A stretch of 39,296 bases of DNA, taken from Cyclobacteriaceae bacterium. Its GTDB lineage: Bacteria; Bacteroidota; Bacteroidia; Cytophagales; Cyclobacteriaceae. The notes under the pieces are model-generated. The model had not been told where the DNA came from, did no database searches, and worked only from the letters and a program-made list of their open reading frames with translations. The position numbers were made by a program, and so were the translations under genes. The stretch is taken from contig JAEUUD010000009.1 in assembly GCA_016787625.1 (NCBI GenBank), forward strand, positions 1-39,296, read 5' to 3'. Positions 26,037 through 33,988 of this stretch are shown here, piece after piece (positions within the stretch are counted from its first letter, which is position 1; each line of letters begins with the position of its first letter).

Positions 26037-26676
26037 CCTTCCGGGTCAATAGCTCACACACTTCATATCGAGGGTCACCTGATTCAATACGTGAAGCGTT
26101 CAGCACCTCCACGACGCTCTTCAATCCTATCCGTTCAGCCCACTCGAAAGGGCCATAAGGGTAATTCGTACCCAATTTCATGGCAAGGTCAATGTCTTCG
26201 CGCGTTGCCGTTCCTTCCTGAAGAGTAAGATAAGCTTCATTGATAATCATGCAGAGGATTCGTGGCGTAACCATGCCAGCCTGATGTGCAACAATTTTAT
26301 ACTCCGTCGTCAGTTTTTCGCAAATGGAGCGCGCACTTTCCAAATCCTTATCGTCAATGAGGGCGATCTCAAGCACTTCACGATTGATAAGGCTACGCAG
26401 TCCGCAAAAGCCAAAAATTCTTCCTTTGAGCATCTCAACTGCTTCTTTTGGCACCTTCACTGGGTGTATTGAAGCATCTATAAAAACGAATAGTCCAGGC
26501 AATGCTCCGTACACAGCCAGACTACCCGGTGCTGCAATGAAGTCCATGACTACTTCTGCATTACCGACCTCATCGACCGCGGTCAAGCTGGAAACCAAAC
26601 GAACGTTATGCCTTTCTCCAAACTTTTCCTTGCACTCATCGCCCTGATTCCTCGAACCTACAATGACAATTTCCAT
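26008..26676 (-). CDS. Shortened 3-hydroxyacyl-CoA dehydrogenase-like protein
   Basis: The ATG at 26676 gives 222 residues (a TTG at 26691 is the alternative), shorter than the ~280-300 of typical enzymes. The last ~100 residues clearly match the C-terminal domain (3HCDH): GMVTPRILCMIINEAYLTLQEG, EDIDLAMKLGTNYPYGPFEWAERIG. The N-terminal Rossmann part is compressed: it begins MEIVIVGSRNQ, without the GxGxxG loop, and the catalytic-histidine region that usually reads FNP reads FGFCGLRS. NAD binding and catalysis are therefore doubtful. It is a family member with an altered first domain, perhaps structural or with another substrate. It is divergent from ridA and overlaps the GNAT gene at the 3' end. 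Confidence 0.82.
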   Translation of the reverse strand: MEIVIVGSRNQGDECKEKFGERHNVRLVSSLTAVDEVGNAEVVMDFIAAPGSLAVYGALPGLFVFIDASIHPVKVPKEAVEMLKGRIFGFCGLRSLINREVLEIALIDDKDLESARSICEKLTTEYKIVAHQAGMVTPRILCMIINEAYLTLQEGTATREDIDLAMKLGTNYPYGPFEWAERIGLKSVVEVLNASRIESGDPRYEVCELLTRKAKESVSNQA

Positions 26677-26720
26677 GCTTTGAAGAGGCAAATGATTGTG
26701 GCGAAATGGTGATATTTGAT

Positions 26721-26728
26721 CAAAAGTA
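26721..26728 (-). promoter_or_regulatory. -7 box of the 3HCDH-like gene
   Basis: On the minus strand TACTTTTG is an exact TAnnTTTG box, 44 bases upstream of the ATG at 26676. A TTTG lies 16 bases further upstream, inside the start of ridA. Confidence 0.5.
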
Positions 26729-26740
26729 ACACCGAATCAT

Positions 26741-27121
26741 ATGGCAAAAAATATTATCTTCTCACCTGATGCTCCTGCTCCGATCGGACCTTACAGTCAG
26801 GCAGTCCAGTCCGGTAATCTGCTTTTCATTTCTGGTCAGATTGCCATCCATCAAGCTTCTGGCAAGATGATCACAGGGAACATAGAAGAAGAAACACATC
26901 AGGTCATGAAAAACCTTCAGGCCATTCTAAAAGCTGCTTCGACAGGTTTTGAACAAGTGGTGAAAACAACGATTTTCCTTAAAGACATGAATGACTTCCC
27001 CAAGGTCAACGCAGTCTACGGATCATATTTTACATCTGATCCTCCAGCCCGCGAAACCGTAGAAGTCAGTCGGCTACCCAAAGATGTACATGTAGAAATT
27101 TCCTGCATCGTCGTGAAGTGA
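26741..27121 (+). CDS. ridA: RidA family enamine/imine deaminase
   Basis: RidA proteins hydrolyse reactive enamines and imines released by PLP enzymes. The 126-residue product is complete: APAPIGPYSQAVQ near the N-terminus, LLFISGQI, then PPARETVEVSRLPKDVHVEISCIV, where the arginine of PARxTVEV (about R105) is the key substrate-binding residue of the RidA subgroup. It acts as a trimer in the cytoplasm. Its TGA overlaps the GTG of the following membrane gene. A weak box (GATATTTG, 26711-26718) lies upstream. Confidence 0.95.
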   Translation: MAKNIIFSPDAPAPIGPYSQAVQSGNLLFISGQIAIHQASGKMITGNIEEETHQVMKNLQAILKAASTGFEQVVKTTIFLKDMNDFPKVNAVYGSYFTSDPPARETVEVSRLPKDVHVEISCIVVK

Positions 27122-27582
27122 TCTCCCTGCTGCCATCCTACCGTGAAACGCTGGTATCCAACAGACCGGCAAAAGACGTGCTCCAGCGCCTCGCGGTAAG
27201 CACATCCACAAAGCCATTTCTGCAACCCGATGAACCGGAATTACTTTTTACCGGGTGGGTGATGGACGACAGGTTTAGAATTTCACTAAGGGTACGACGT
27301 GCCAATCACTATTTGCCACTGGTTGTTGGGCGGGCGGAAACAACATCCACCGGATCCATTCTTATGCTTCGTTACACGTTGTTCCCCACCATTCAGCTAC
27401 TACTTAAACTTTGGACAGTGTTGATCGCTTTGGGTGTTGGCATCAGCACTTTTCAACACAAAACGATCTACGCATTGTGGATTGCATCCGGTATGTTGTT
27501 CCTGATGTACTTCATTGTATGGTCGAACTTCCGGATGCATCTGGCCACCACCAAGGAGGTGATTCGCCGGGTCGTGTCATAG
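27118..27582 (+). CDS. Two-span membrane protein of unknown function
   Basis: I do not recognise this 154-residue protein beyond its general likeness to Bacteroidota hypothetical proteins. Its GTG start overlaps the ridA stop (GTGA), which argues for translational coupling. Residues 1-95 are soluble with several beta strands (FRISLRVRRANHYLPLVVGR), followed by two membrane spans at about 98-116 and 122-138 and a basic C-terminus. The hairpin places both ends on the same side of the membrane. Confidence 0.75.
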   Translation: MISLLPSYRETLVSNRPAKDVLQRLAVSTSTKPFLQPDEPELLFTGWVMDDRFRISLRVRRANHYLPLVVGRAETTSTGSILMLRYTLFPTIQLLLKLWTVLIALGVGISTFQHKTIYALWIASGMLFLMYFIVWSNFRMHLATTKEVIRRVVS

Positions 27583-27591
27583 TGAATTTTG

Positions 27592-27599
27592 TACCTTTG
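27592..27599 (+). promoter_or_regulatory. -7 box for gltX, probably leaderless
   Basis: TACCTTTG is an exact TAnnTTTG box ending 7 bases before the gltX ATG at 27607, so transcription would start at or within a base or two of the start codon. No TTG lies at the standard upstream spacing. Confidence 0.5.
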
Positions 27600-27606
27600 G
27601 CCCCTC

Positions 27607-29121
27607 ATGACGAAAGTTCGTGTTCGCTTTGCGCCCAGCCCTACCGGGGCACTCCACATTGGAGGAATAAGAACGGCACTCTATAATTTTTTGCTTGCCC
27701 GTAAGACGGGGGGCACCATGATTCTCAGAATCGAAGACACCGACCAGACTCGTTTTGTACCTGGCGCCGAAAAATACATCCTTGAATCACTCGCCTGGGT
27801 GGGAATAAAAATTGATGAGGGCGTGGGACCGGGTGGTCCTCATGCACCTTATCGTCAATCTGAAAGAAAGGACATCTATTCCCGCTACGCCAGCCAGCTC
27901 GTTGCTGATGGCAAAGCCTATTATGCTTTCGACACCGAAGCCGACCTTGAGGAAATGCGTAAGCGCACGCCCAATGCACAGTATGACGCGGCCACCCGCA
28001 TGTCCATGAAGAATGCCCTTACACTTTCGAAAGAAGAAGTTAGCAGCAGGATAGCAGGCGGCGCACCACATGTCGTCAGACTGCTCGTGTCCCCCGGCCA
28101 GGAGGTATTGGTCAATGACCTCATCCGCGGCGAGGTAAACGTATCAACCAGTCAACTGGATGACAAGGTTCTGATGAAATCAGATGGCATGCCTACATAT
28201 CACCTGGCCAATGTTGTGGATGATCACCTGATGGAGATATCTCATGTGATCCGGGGAGAAGAATGGCTTCCTTCGGCACCGCACCATGTGTTGTTATACA
28301 AGGCCTTTGGATGGGAATCCAGTATGCCGCGATTTGCACACTTGCCATTGTTACTGAAGCCCGATGGAAACGGGAAACTCAGCAAGCGTGATGCTGACCG
28401 AATGGGCTTTCCGATTTTTCCGCTCAACTGGACAGATCCCAAAACCAACGAAACATCCACTGGTTTCAGGGAAACAGGGTACTTGCCGGAAGCCATGATC
28501 AATTTTCTCGTCATGCTTGGATGGAACCCGGGCACACCCCAGGAGATTTTTTCTCAAGCCGAGTTGATTGAAGCTTTCTCCCTTGAACGTGTTGGAAAAG
28601 CCGGGGCCAAATTTGACATCCTCAAAGCACAGTGGTACAATCAGCACTATCTGCGCGCCAAGCCCATCGCAGAACTTTCGGAATACCTTCTGTCTGCCTT
28701 AAAAAATCAAAACATTTCCTGCTCTGCTGACAGAGCGATCCAGATCGTCACGGCGCTCAAAGACCGCGTAACGTATCCGCAGGATTTTTGGGAACAAGGC
28801 AAATTGTTCTTTGTAGCCCCTGACAAATTTGACGACGCTGCTGTATCCAGGAAATGGAATGCCGAAGCAGTTAAATTTCTGAAGGCTTTTCGGGATGAGG
28901 TTGGGAAAGAACCGGGTTTGAATGCAGAACGCGCCAAAGGACTAATGGAAGAAGTCGCGGTCAGTCAGGCCGTAAAACCTGGCCAGGTGCTGGCAGCACT
29001 CAGGATTGCGTTGACAGGCGGCATGGCTGGTCCGGATTTGATGCAAACCATCGAAATCCTTGGGGGTGAAGAAACAGCCCGGCGAATTGCCTTTGCTCTC
29101 CAGTCGTTATCTGCATCCTAA
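27607..29121 (+). CDS. gltX: Glutamyl-tRNA synthetase
   Basis: This class I synthetase charges tRNA-Glu. The ATG at 27607 gives 504 residues and begins MTKVRVRFAPSPTG; the HIGH motif is HIGG (17-20) and the KMSKS-type motif is KLSKR (about 256-260), both typical. The middle contains PTYHLANVVDDHLMEISHVIRGEEW, and the C-terminal helical anticodon-binding domain is full length. A six-codon in-frame extension to 27589 is rejected because the -7 box lies within it. No glutaminyl-tRNA features are evident, so it is a discriminating or non-discriminating GluRS of bacterial type. Confidence 0.98.
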   Translation: MTKVRVRFAPSPTGALHIGGIRTALYNFLLARKTGGTMILRIEDTDQTRFVPGAEKYILESLAWVGIKIDEGVGPGGPHAPYRQSERKDIYSRYASQLVADGKAYYAFDTEADLEEMRKRTPNAQYDAATRMSMKNALTLSKEEVSSRIAGGAPHVVRLLVSPGQEVLVNDLIRGEVNVSTSQLDDKVLMKSDGMPTYHLANVVDDHLMEISHVIRGEEWLPSAPHHVLLYKAFGWESSMPRFAHLPLLLKPDGNGKLSKRDADRMGFPIFPLNWTDPKTNETSTGFRETGYLPEAMINFLVMLGWNPGTPQEIFSQAELIEAFSLERVGKAGAKFDILKAQWYNQHYLRAKPIAELSEYLLSALKNQNISCSADRAIQIVTALKDRVTYPQDFWEQGKLFFVAPDKFDDAAVSRKWNAEAVKFLKAFRDEVGKEPGLNAERAKGLMEEVAVSQAVKPGQVLAALRIALTGGMAGPDLMQTIEILGGEETARRIAFALQSLSAS

Positions 29122-29137
29122 GAAAACATCATTCCTT

Positions 29138-29365
29138 ATGGCCAAGAAAGTTCGATCCCGCAAATCTCCAAAACCTTCGCGCAAGCCTCGCGTTCATAAA
29201 AGCCTGAGCGGTCTCGAGGTTTCTATTGATTCATTTGGAGAAATAAAATCGACCATGAACATTGAAAAAATCAATGCATTTCTGGACGAGAATGTAGAGG
29301 ACAAGAAGCTTGTGGAGCAGAAAGAGCATGATCAGCAAGTCGGCAAGAAGAAACCTAAAAAATAA
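29138..29365 (+). CDS. Small basic protein conserved in Bacteroidota, unknown function
   Basis: The ATG at 29138 gives 75 residues and begins 16 bases after gltX; a longer frame starting inside gltX is rejected. The first ~22 residues are very rich in Lys, Arg, Ser and Pro. Then comes a compact region, [36 protein letters not shown], with a predicted beta-hairpin and helix, and a lysine-rich tail. I recall similar small proteins in the phylum. The charge suggests nucleic-acid or ribosome binding, but that is only a guess. It is followed 5 bases later by the AIM24 gene. Confidence 0.72.
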   Translation: MAKKVRSRKSPKPSRKPRVHKSLSGLEVSIDSFGEIKSTMNIEKINAFLDENVEDKKLVEQKEHDQQVGKKKPKK

Positions 29366-29370
29366 AACAC

Positions 29371-30141
29371 ATGAATTCGCACGTCATTGACTACCAGATC
29401 AAGGGAGAGAGCATTCAGATCGTTGAGGTCGAGCTTGATCCCCTGGAAACCGTCATTGCTGAAGCCGGTGCCATGCTGTTTATGGAGGAAGGCATCCAGT
29501 TCGAGGCTAAAATGGGTGATGGTTCCACTGCCAATCAAAGTCTGTTCGACAAATTACTTTCCGCAGGAAGTCGTGTGCTCACAGGTGAGTCGCTCTTCAT
29601 GACGCACTTTACAAACCGGGGCAACAAGAAAGCCAAGGTGGGATTTTCTGCACCATACCCCGGCACCGTGATTCCCATTGACCTGGCTACCAGCCGCGGC
29701 AACGAACTGATCGTGCAAAAAGATGGGTTTTTGTGTGCTGCCTTCGGAACAAAACTCAGCATCGTGTTTAACCGCAAGATTGGCGCCGGACTTGTGGGCG
29801 GCGAAGGGTTTATCCTTCAGAAACTTCAGGGAGACGGAAAAGCATTTGTTCATGCCGGAGGTACAGTCATCGAACGTTCCCTTCAGAATGAAACGCTTCG
29901 TGTCGACACCGGCTGTGTGGTTGCATTTGAGTCACAGATCGATTTCGACGTTGAAACCAGTGGAAGCCTGAAATCAATGATCTTCGGTGGTGAGGGCATC
30001 TATCTGGCTACCCTCCGTGGAACGGGAAAAATCTGGCTGCAATCCATGCCCATCCGCAAGTTGGTTCAGGCGTTATCACCGTACGGATCCAACAGGAGAA
30101 AAGAAGCCAGCTCCCTCCTCGGAGGATTGCTGGAAAGCTAA
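29371..30141 (+). CDS. TIGR00266 / AIM24 family protein
   Basis: The 256-residue protein matches the AIM24 family: [22 protein letters not shown] at the start, [25 protein letters not shown], and the glycine-rich repeats [33 protein letters not shown] and [13 protein letters not shown]. It folds as a trimeric double beta-barrel-like structure. Its role in bacteria is unknown. There is no signal peptide, so it is cytoplasmic. It forms a likely operon with gltX and the small basic protein, and its last 4 bases overlap the end of the convergent methyltransferase gene. Confidence 0.93.
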   Translation: MNSHVIDYQIKGESIQIVEVELDPLETVIAEAGAMLFMEEGIQFEAKMGDGSTANQSLFDKLLSAGSRVLTGESLFMTHFTNRGNKKAKVGFSAPYPGTVIPIDLATSRGNELIVQKDGFLCAAFGTKLSIVFNRKIGAGLVGGEGFILQKLQGDGKAFVHAGGTVIERSLQNETLRVDTGCVVAFESQIDFDVETSGSLKSMIFGGEGIYLATLRGTGKIWLQSMPIRKLVQALSPYGSNRRKEASSLLGGLLES

Positions 30142-30719
30142 AGTGTCCTGAGCTTCGACAGCTTTGGTATGATAGACGGTACCTCCTCACAGTACTGCCG
30201 GTAACGGTCTCCGAAAATCGCCAGTAGTTTTCTTTCCTCAAGGGCAATTCCTATTGGGAGGTACACAAGAATGCTGAGGGCACTCACAAGGGACGGAAGG
30301 TTTGGGATGAAGAAAAAGTACCCGATGGTCACCAGAATAAGTCCTGAATAAATTGGATGCCGTACCCAGTTCAGGATGCCTGATTGTTTGAAGGCTTCAC
30401 CTTCATCACCAAAACCCAGAAAGGCCTTCAGGCTGTATTGACGAAAAGAAGACTGAATGACCATCACTCCGAATGTGGTCACAACAAGACTCAAATACCT
30501 TACAATGGCGGACCGGTCCCAAAAGTATGCCGCTTCTATTTGGTTTCCCTGAAACAAGAGCGCGAAGAGACCAGCGATAGAAAGTACGCTGTATACAATC
30601 CGGTAGTAACGATCTCCGCCAAACATTCGCCTGACGGCAGCTTTACACCACGCGGACGCCAGCAAACTGTGAATGAAGAAGTAAAGGACCCATCCCAATA
30701 CCAATACGGCATACTCCAT
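30138..30719 (-). CDS. Isoprenylcysteine/phospholipid methyltransferase-like membrane protein
   Basis: The 193-residue integral membrane protein has about five spans. The C-terminal half carries the ICMT/PEMT-family signature: a span, [13 protein letters not shown], a further span, then [23 protein letters not shown], with the Arg-His-Pro and the Glu-Glu that contact S-adenosylmethionine and acceptor in this superfamily. Bacterial members methylate varied lipids or small molecules, and NnrU-like proteins share the architecture. The substrate is unknown. It is monocistronic, with the methyl donor assumed. Confidence 0.83.
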   Translation of the reverse strand: MEYAVLVLGWVLYFFIHSLLASAWCKAAVRRMFGGDRYYRIVYSVLSIAGLFALLFQGNQIEAAYFWDRSAIVRYLSLVVTTFGVMVIQSSFRQYSLKAFLGFGDEGEAFKQSGILNWVRHPIYSGLILVTIGYFFFIPNLPSLVSALSILVYLPIGIALEERKLLAIFGDRYRQYCEEVPSIIPKLSKLRTL

Positions 30720-30724
30720 GCTGT

Positions 30725-30732
30725 TAAAGATA
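30725..30732 (-). promoter_or_regulatory. Candidate -7 box, possibly leaderless, for the methyltransferase-like gene
   Basis: On the minus strand TATCTTTA differs from TAnnTTTG only in the last base and lies 5 bases before the ATG at 30719. No TTG is seen at the upstream spacing. Confidence 0.35.
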
Positions 30733-30745
30733 CTTGAATGCCATC

Positions 30746-30773
30746 TTGTTGTGGTGAATAGTCGCTATTTTTG
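30746..30773 (+). promoter_or_regulatory. Promoter of the saccharopine/alanine dehydrogenase-like gene
   Basis: TTG (30746-30748) is followed after 17 bases by an exact TATTTTTG (30766-30773). The ATG at 30796 lies 22 bases downstream. It is back to back with the methyltransferase promoter. Confidence 0.6.
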
Positions 30774-30795
30774 AACAACCCGCCCATTGATCAAC

Positions 30796-32004
30796 ATGAA
30801 ACCCATCAAGATCGGACTCATTCGCGAAGGTCGAATACCTCCAGACAAGCGTGTTCCGTTCACACCGTTGCAGGCTGAAGAAATTGTACAGCGCTTTCCA
30901 TCGGTCAGCATGATTTGTCAAACAAGTCCTGTGAGGTGTTTTCAGGACAAGGAGTATGAAGAATTGGAGATCCCCATTCATACTTCCGTTGAAGATTGCG
31001 ACATTCTCATGGGCATCAAAGAAGTGCAAATCCCGGATCTCATTGCCAACAAAACCTACTTCTTCTTTTCACACACACTCAAGAAGCAGCCACACAACAA
31101 GCAGTTGCTGCAGGAAGTGCTCAAAAAGAAAATCAGGCTTATCGACTATGAAGCACTGAAAGATTCTCAGGGCAATCGCCTTGTTGCCTTTGGCCGGTTC
31201 GCAGGTATCGTGGGTGCTTACAACGGCCTGATGACATACGGTCAGCGCTTTGGACTGTTTTCCCTCCGAAGAGCCTTTGAGTGCTTTGACATCAACGATC
31301 TTAAACTTGAGCTGCGAAAAGTCGCTCTCCCTCCGATAAAGATTGCGTTAACAGGCGCCGGACGTGTCGCCAAGGGTGCCATGGAAACACTCGACACTGC
31401 CGGTATTCGCAAGGTGAGTTCTGCGGAATACCTTACGAAAACATTTGATGAACCTGTTTATGTACAACTCAGCAGCGCTGATTACCATGTCCGAAAAGAA
31501 GGAGGTCACTTTAACAGGGAAGAATTTCACCAATCCCCCGGAAAATACGCTTCAACATTTCCGGCATTCACTAAAGTGACAGATCTTCTTCTTGCAGGAG
31601 CATTCTGGAATCCGCAGGCACCTGTGCTTTTCACCTCAGCCGATATGCGGTCACCAGACTTTCGTATTCGCGTGATTGCCGACATCACCTGCGACATCAA
31701 CGGATCTGTCCCAAGCACCAAGAGAGCGACATCCATCGCCGATCCGCTATATGACTATGATCCTGCAACAGAAGATCTGCACCCGGCCATGAGCAATCCC
31801 GGCTTTGTTACCGTCATGGCAATAGACAACCTTCCCTGTGAGTTACCCCGCAGCGCTTCTGAAGAATTCGGCAGGGACCTCATTGACAGAATTCTTCGCC
31901 CTTTGCTTATCGAGGATCCAGAACACGTCATCGCGCGTGCAACCATCGCAGACAATGGCAACCTAACCAAGTACTTTGAATACCTCAGGGATTATGTTTC
32001 TTGA
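30796..32004 (+). CDS. Alanine dehydrogenase / lysine-forming saccharopine dehydrogenase-like enzyme
   Basis: The 402-residue product starts at the ATG 30796 (TTG 30787 rejected). The N-terminal domain matches AlaDh/PNT: IKIGLIREGRIPPDKRVPFTP contains the conserved Arg and Lys that bind the carboxylate, and a VEDCDILMGIKEVQ stretch and FFFSHTLKKQ follow. The NAD-binding glycine loop reads LTGAGRVAKGAME (about 184-196). The late SNPGFVTVMAIDNLPCELP segment resembles LYS1-type saccharopine dehydrogenases more than true alanine dehydrogenase. It is thus an NAD-dependent amino-acid oxidoreductase; the exact substrate is unclear. An EamA transporter follows 33 bases later. Confidence 0.87.
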   Translation: MKPIKIGLIREGRIPPDKRVPFTPLQAEEIVQRFPSVSMICQTSPVRCFQDKEYEELEIPIHTSVEDCDILMGIKEVQIPDLIANKTYFFFSHTLKKQPHNKQLLQEVLKKKIRLIDYEALKDSQGNRLVAFGRFAGIVGAYNGLMTYGQRFGLFSLRRAFECFDINDLKLELRKVALPPIKIALTGAGRVAKGAMETLDTAGIRKVSSAEYLTKTFDEPVYVQLSSADYHVRKEGGHFNREEFHQSPGKYASTFPAFTKVTDLLLAGAFWNPQAPVLFTSADMRSPDFRIRVIADITCDINGSVPSTKRATSIADPLYDYDPATEDLHPAMSNPGFVTVMAIDNLPCELPRSASEEFGRDLIDRILRPLLIEDPEHVIARATIADNGNLTKYFEYLRDYVS

Positions 32005-32037
32005 TCGTCTCCTGGCCTTGAAGCCCACCGTCCAAAA

Positions 32038-32919
32038 GTGAATCGACCTTCCATTCAATACCTGATAACAGGTTTACTGTTTGCCTTGCTATGGTCATCG
32101 GCCTCATCGGCGGGCAAGATTGGCATTCAGTCTGTAGAGGGGTTGGTGCTCTTTACCGTTCGGTTTCTCCTGGCCGGTGCATTGCTCCTTGCCTATGCTT
32201 CTCTTGTTCAGCGTGATCGATTGCCGCAGAAGCAAGAGTGGGTACAGTTAACCATCTTTGGTGCTTTCAATACAACCATATATCTCGGCGTCTTTATTGT
32301 TGCCCTGGAAGACGTAACGGCTGGAGTAACCTCCATCGCGCTTGCGCTCAATCCGCTGATGATTGGAATCATGACAGCACTCTGGATGAAAACGCGGGTC
32401 TCCTCCATGCATTGGATCAGCATCGCCATTGGTATCGTTGGTGTTGTTGTCGTCTCCTACCCATTGCTGATGAATAGTTACGCCACCCTTACTGGACTGC
32501 TGCTGATGGCCTCCTGCATGCTGGCTTACTCATTCAGTTCGGTTTATTATGCCACCATTCCGTGGAAACTGTCGCGGACAGCCATCAACGGCTGGCAAGT
32601 GCTTATCGGGGGAATACTTCTCGCACCATTTGCTTTGATCTTTCACAGCAAAGAGAATCACTACGACCTCAGATTTTGGTTGAGCACCTTCTGGCTGGTA
32701 GTGCCTGTTTCGGTAGGCGCTGTACAGCTCTGGCTTTACCTGCTTCGTATTGATACCGTCAGGGCTTCCTTGTGGCTTTTTCTTTGCCCGATTTTCGGAT
32801 TGGCCTTCGCCGCTGTGCTACTTGATGAACCGATCACATGGTATACCTTCGTAGGTACCGGTCTTGTTTTGCTGGCACTGTATATTGGACAGCGATCGTC
32901 AGCAAAACAGTCTACTTAA
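32038..32919 (+). CDS. EamA family (drug/metabolite transporter) permease
   Basis: The 293-residue protein starts at GTG 32038 and has ten membrane spans in two EamA repeats of five, each with the expected turn (ALNPLMIGIMTALWMK in the first, CPIFGLAFAAVLLDEPITW in the second). EamA proteins export amino acids, nucleosides or other small metabolites. The close downstream position from the amino-acid dehydrogenase-like gene is suggestive of a shared substrate but proves nothing. Confidence 0.92.
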   Translation: MNRPSIQYLITGLLFALLWSSASSAGKIGIQSVEGLVLFTVRFLLAGALLLAYASLVQRDRLPQKQEWVQLTIFGAFNTTIYLGVFIVALEDVTAGVTSIALALNPLMIGIMTALWMKTRVSSMHWISIAIGIVGVVVVSYPLLMNSYATLTGLLLMASCMLAYSFSSVYYATIPWKLSRTAINGWQVLIGGILLAPFALIFHSKENHYDLRFWLSTFWLVVPVSVGAVQLWLYLLRIDTVRASLWLFLCPIFGLAFAAVLLDEPITWYTFVGTGLVLLALYIGQRSSAKQST

Positions 32920-32954
32920 GTCTTTCGGCTGTTGTCTATCGGCCTCCACAGTCT

Positions 32955-32962
32955 TACTTTTG
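32955..32962 (+). promoter_or_regulatory. -7 box for the DUF4286 gene, leaderless arrangement
   Basis: TACTTTTG is an exact TAnnTTTG box ending only 3 bases before the ATG at 32966. The start codon is well fixed by the family N-terminus, so the mRNA would have essentially no leader. Confidence 0.5.
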
Positions 32963-32965
32963 ACT

Positions 32966-33271
32966 ATGTTGATTTACAATGTTACAACAGGGGTGGACAA
33001 AAAAATCGAGCAGGAATGGCTGGTGTGGATGAAGGAGGTTCACATTCCTGATGTAATGAAAACCCAAATGTTTCTTGGGTACCGCATGTATCGGGTGCTT
33101 GCTTCCGATGATGAAGAGACGGTGTCGTACGCCATCCAGTATCAGGCCAAATCCATCCATCAGATTGAGCACTATCTGGAAAAATTTGCTCCGGCATTAA
33201 GGGAGCATGTAAAAACCAGATTTGGCGAACGAGCAGTTTCCTTCCGCACACTGCTGGAAGAGGTCACCTGA
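32966..33271 (+). CDS. DUF4286 family protein
   Basis: The 101-residue product starts MLIYNVTTGVDKKIEQEWLVWMKEVHIPDVM, which is the typical family beginning and fixes the ATG at 32966 over an upstream in-frame extension to 32864. It is a ferredoxin-like alpha/beta protein: strand, long helix, strand around YRMYRVLA, strand AIQYQAKS, and helix with a FGERAVSFRTLLEEV end. The function is unknown. It overlaps no neighbour and ends at the base before the convergent response-regulator gene. Confidence 0.85.
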   Translation: MLIYNVTTGVDKKIEQEWLVWMKEVHIPDVMKTQMFLGYRMYRVLASDDEETVSYAIQYQAKSIHQIEHYLEKFAPALREHVKTRFGERAVSFRTLLEEVT

Positions 33272-33988
33272 TCAGCGCTTCAGCAGATTATCTCCCATGA
33301 TGCGCTTCATCACCTCTTCGCGAAGGTGACGACTCACGGGAACCCGGTGATTCGTTAAAAGGATTTCATGGTTTTCGATAGCCTTCACATGGGACAATCC
33401 GACAATGTACGATTTGTGTACGCGCATGAATAGATTTTTTGGAAGTTGATCTTCCATTCCGGTCATCGTCATATAGACAATCAATCGACTTGCTGGAAGA
33501 TGGATCAAGACATAGTTCTGCATCCCCTCCACCAACTGAATTTCTGAAAATGACACCCGTTCATATTTACCATTCGATTTGACAAACAGGTAGTCAGGTG
33601 TTGGAACGCGAGCGTCGCTTGCCGATTTCATCAGGTAAAAGTCCCTTGCTTTGGTGACAGCCTTCAGGAATCGTTCGAAGGGTACAGGCTTCACAAGAAA
33701 GTCCATCACATCAAGGGCAAAGCCTTCAAGGGCATACTCACCAAAAGCTGTCGTAAAAATCGCCATCGGTGGGTTGGGCAATGATTTTAGAAAATCAATA
33801 CCGGTCATCCCCGGCATCTGGATGTCAAGCAAAAGAAGGTCTACCCGATTGCCATTCAGAATGGATGCGCATTCGGCAGCGCTGGAACATTCTCCAATCA
33901 GCTCCAGGAAAGGCACCTCACGCACATAGTCTGCCATTCCCTTACGGGCAACCGGCTCATCGTCGACGATCACGCAAGTCAGTTTCAT
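33272..33988 (-). CDS. LytTR-type response regulator
   Basis: The 238 residues hold an N-terminal receiver domain (VIVDDEPVARKG, phosphoacceptor Asp55 in LLLLDIQMPGMTG, the switch Thr in FTTAFGEYALEGF, the conserved lysine in LVKPVPF) and a C-terminal LytTR DNA-binding domain (YLFVKSNGKYERV, IQLVEGMQNYVLIHL, FMRVHKSYIVGLSHVKAIE). It would be phosphorylated by the adjacent LytS-like kinase, with which it overlaps by 4 bases. Targets are not visible here: I find no convincing pair of LytTR boxes in the neighbouring gaps. DUF2490 lies upstream on the same strand. Confidence 0.96.
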   Translation of the reverse strand: MKLTCVIVDDEPVARKGMADYVREVPFLELIGECSSAAECASILNGNRVDLLLLDIQMPGMTGIDFLKSLPNPPMAIFTTAFGEYALEGFALDVMDFLVKPVPFERFLKAVTKARDFYLMKSASDARVPTPDYLFVKSNGKYERVSFSEIQLVEGMQNYVLIHLPASRLIVYMTMTGMEDQLPKNLFMRVHKSYIVGLSHVKAIENHEILLTNHRVPVSRHLREEVMKRIMGDNLLKR

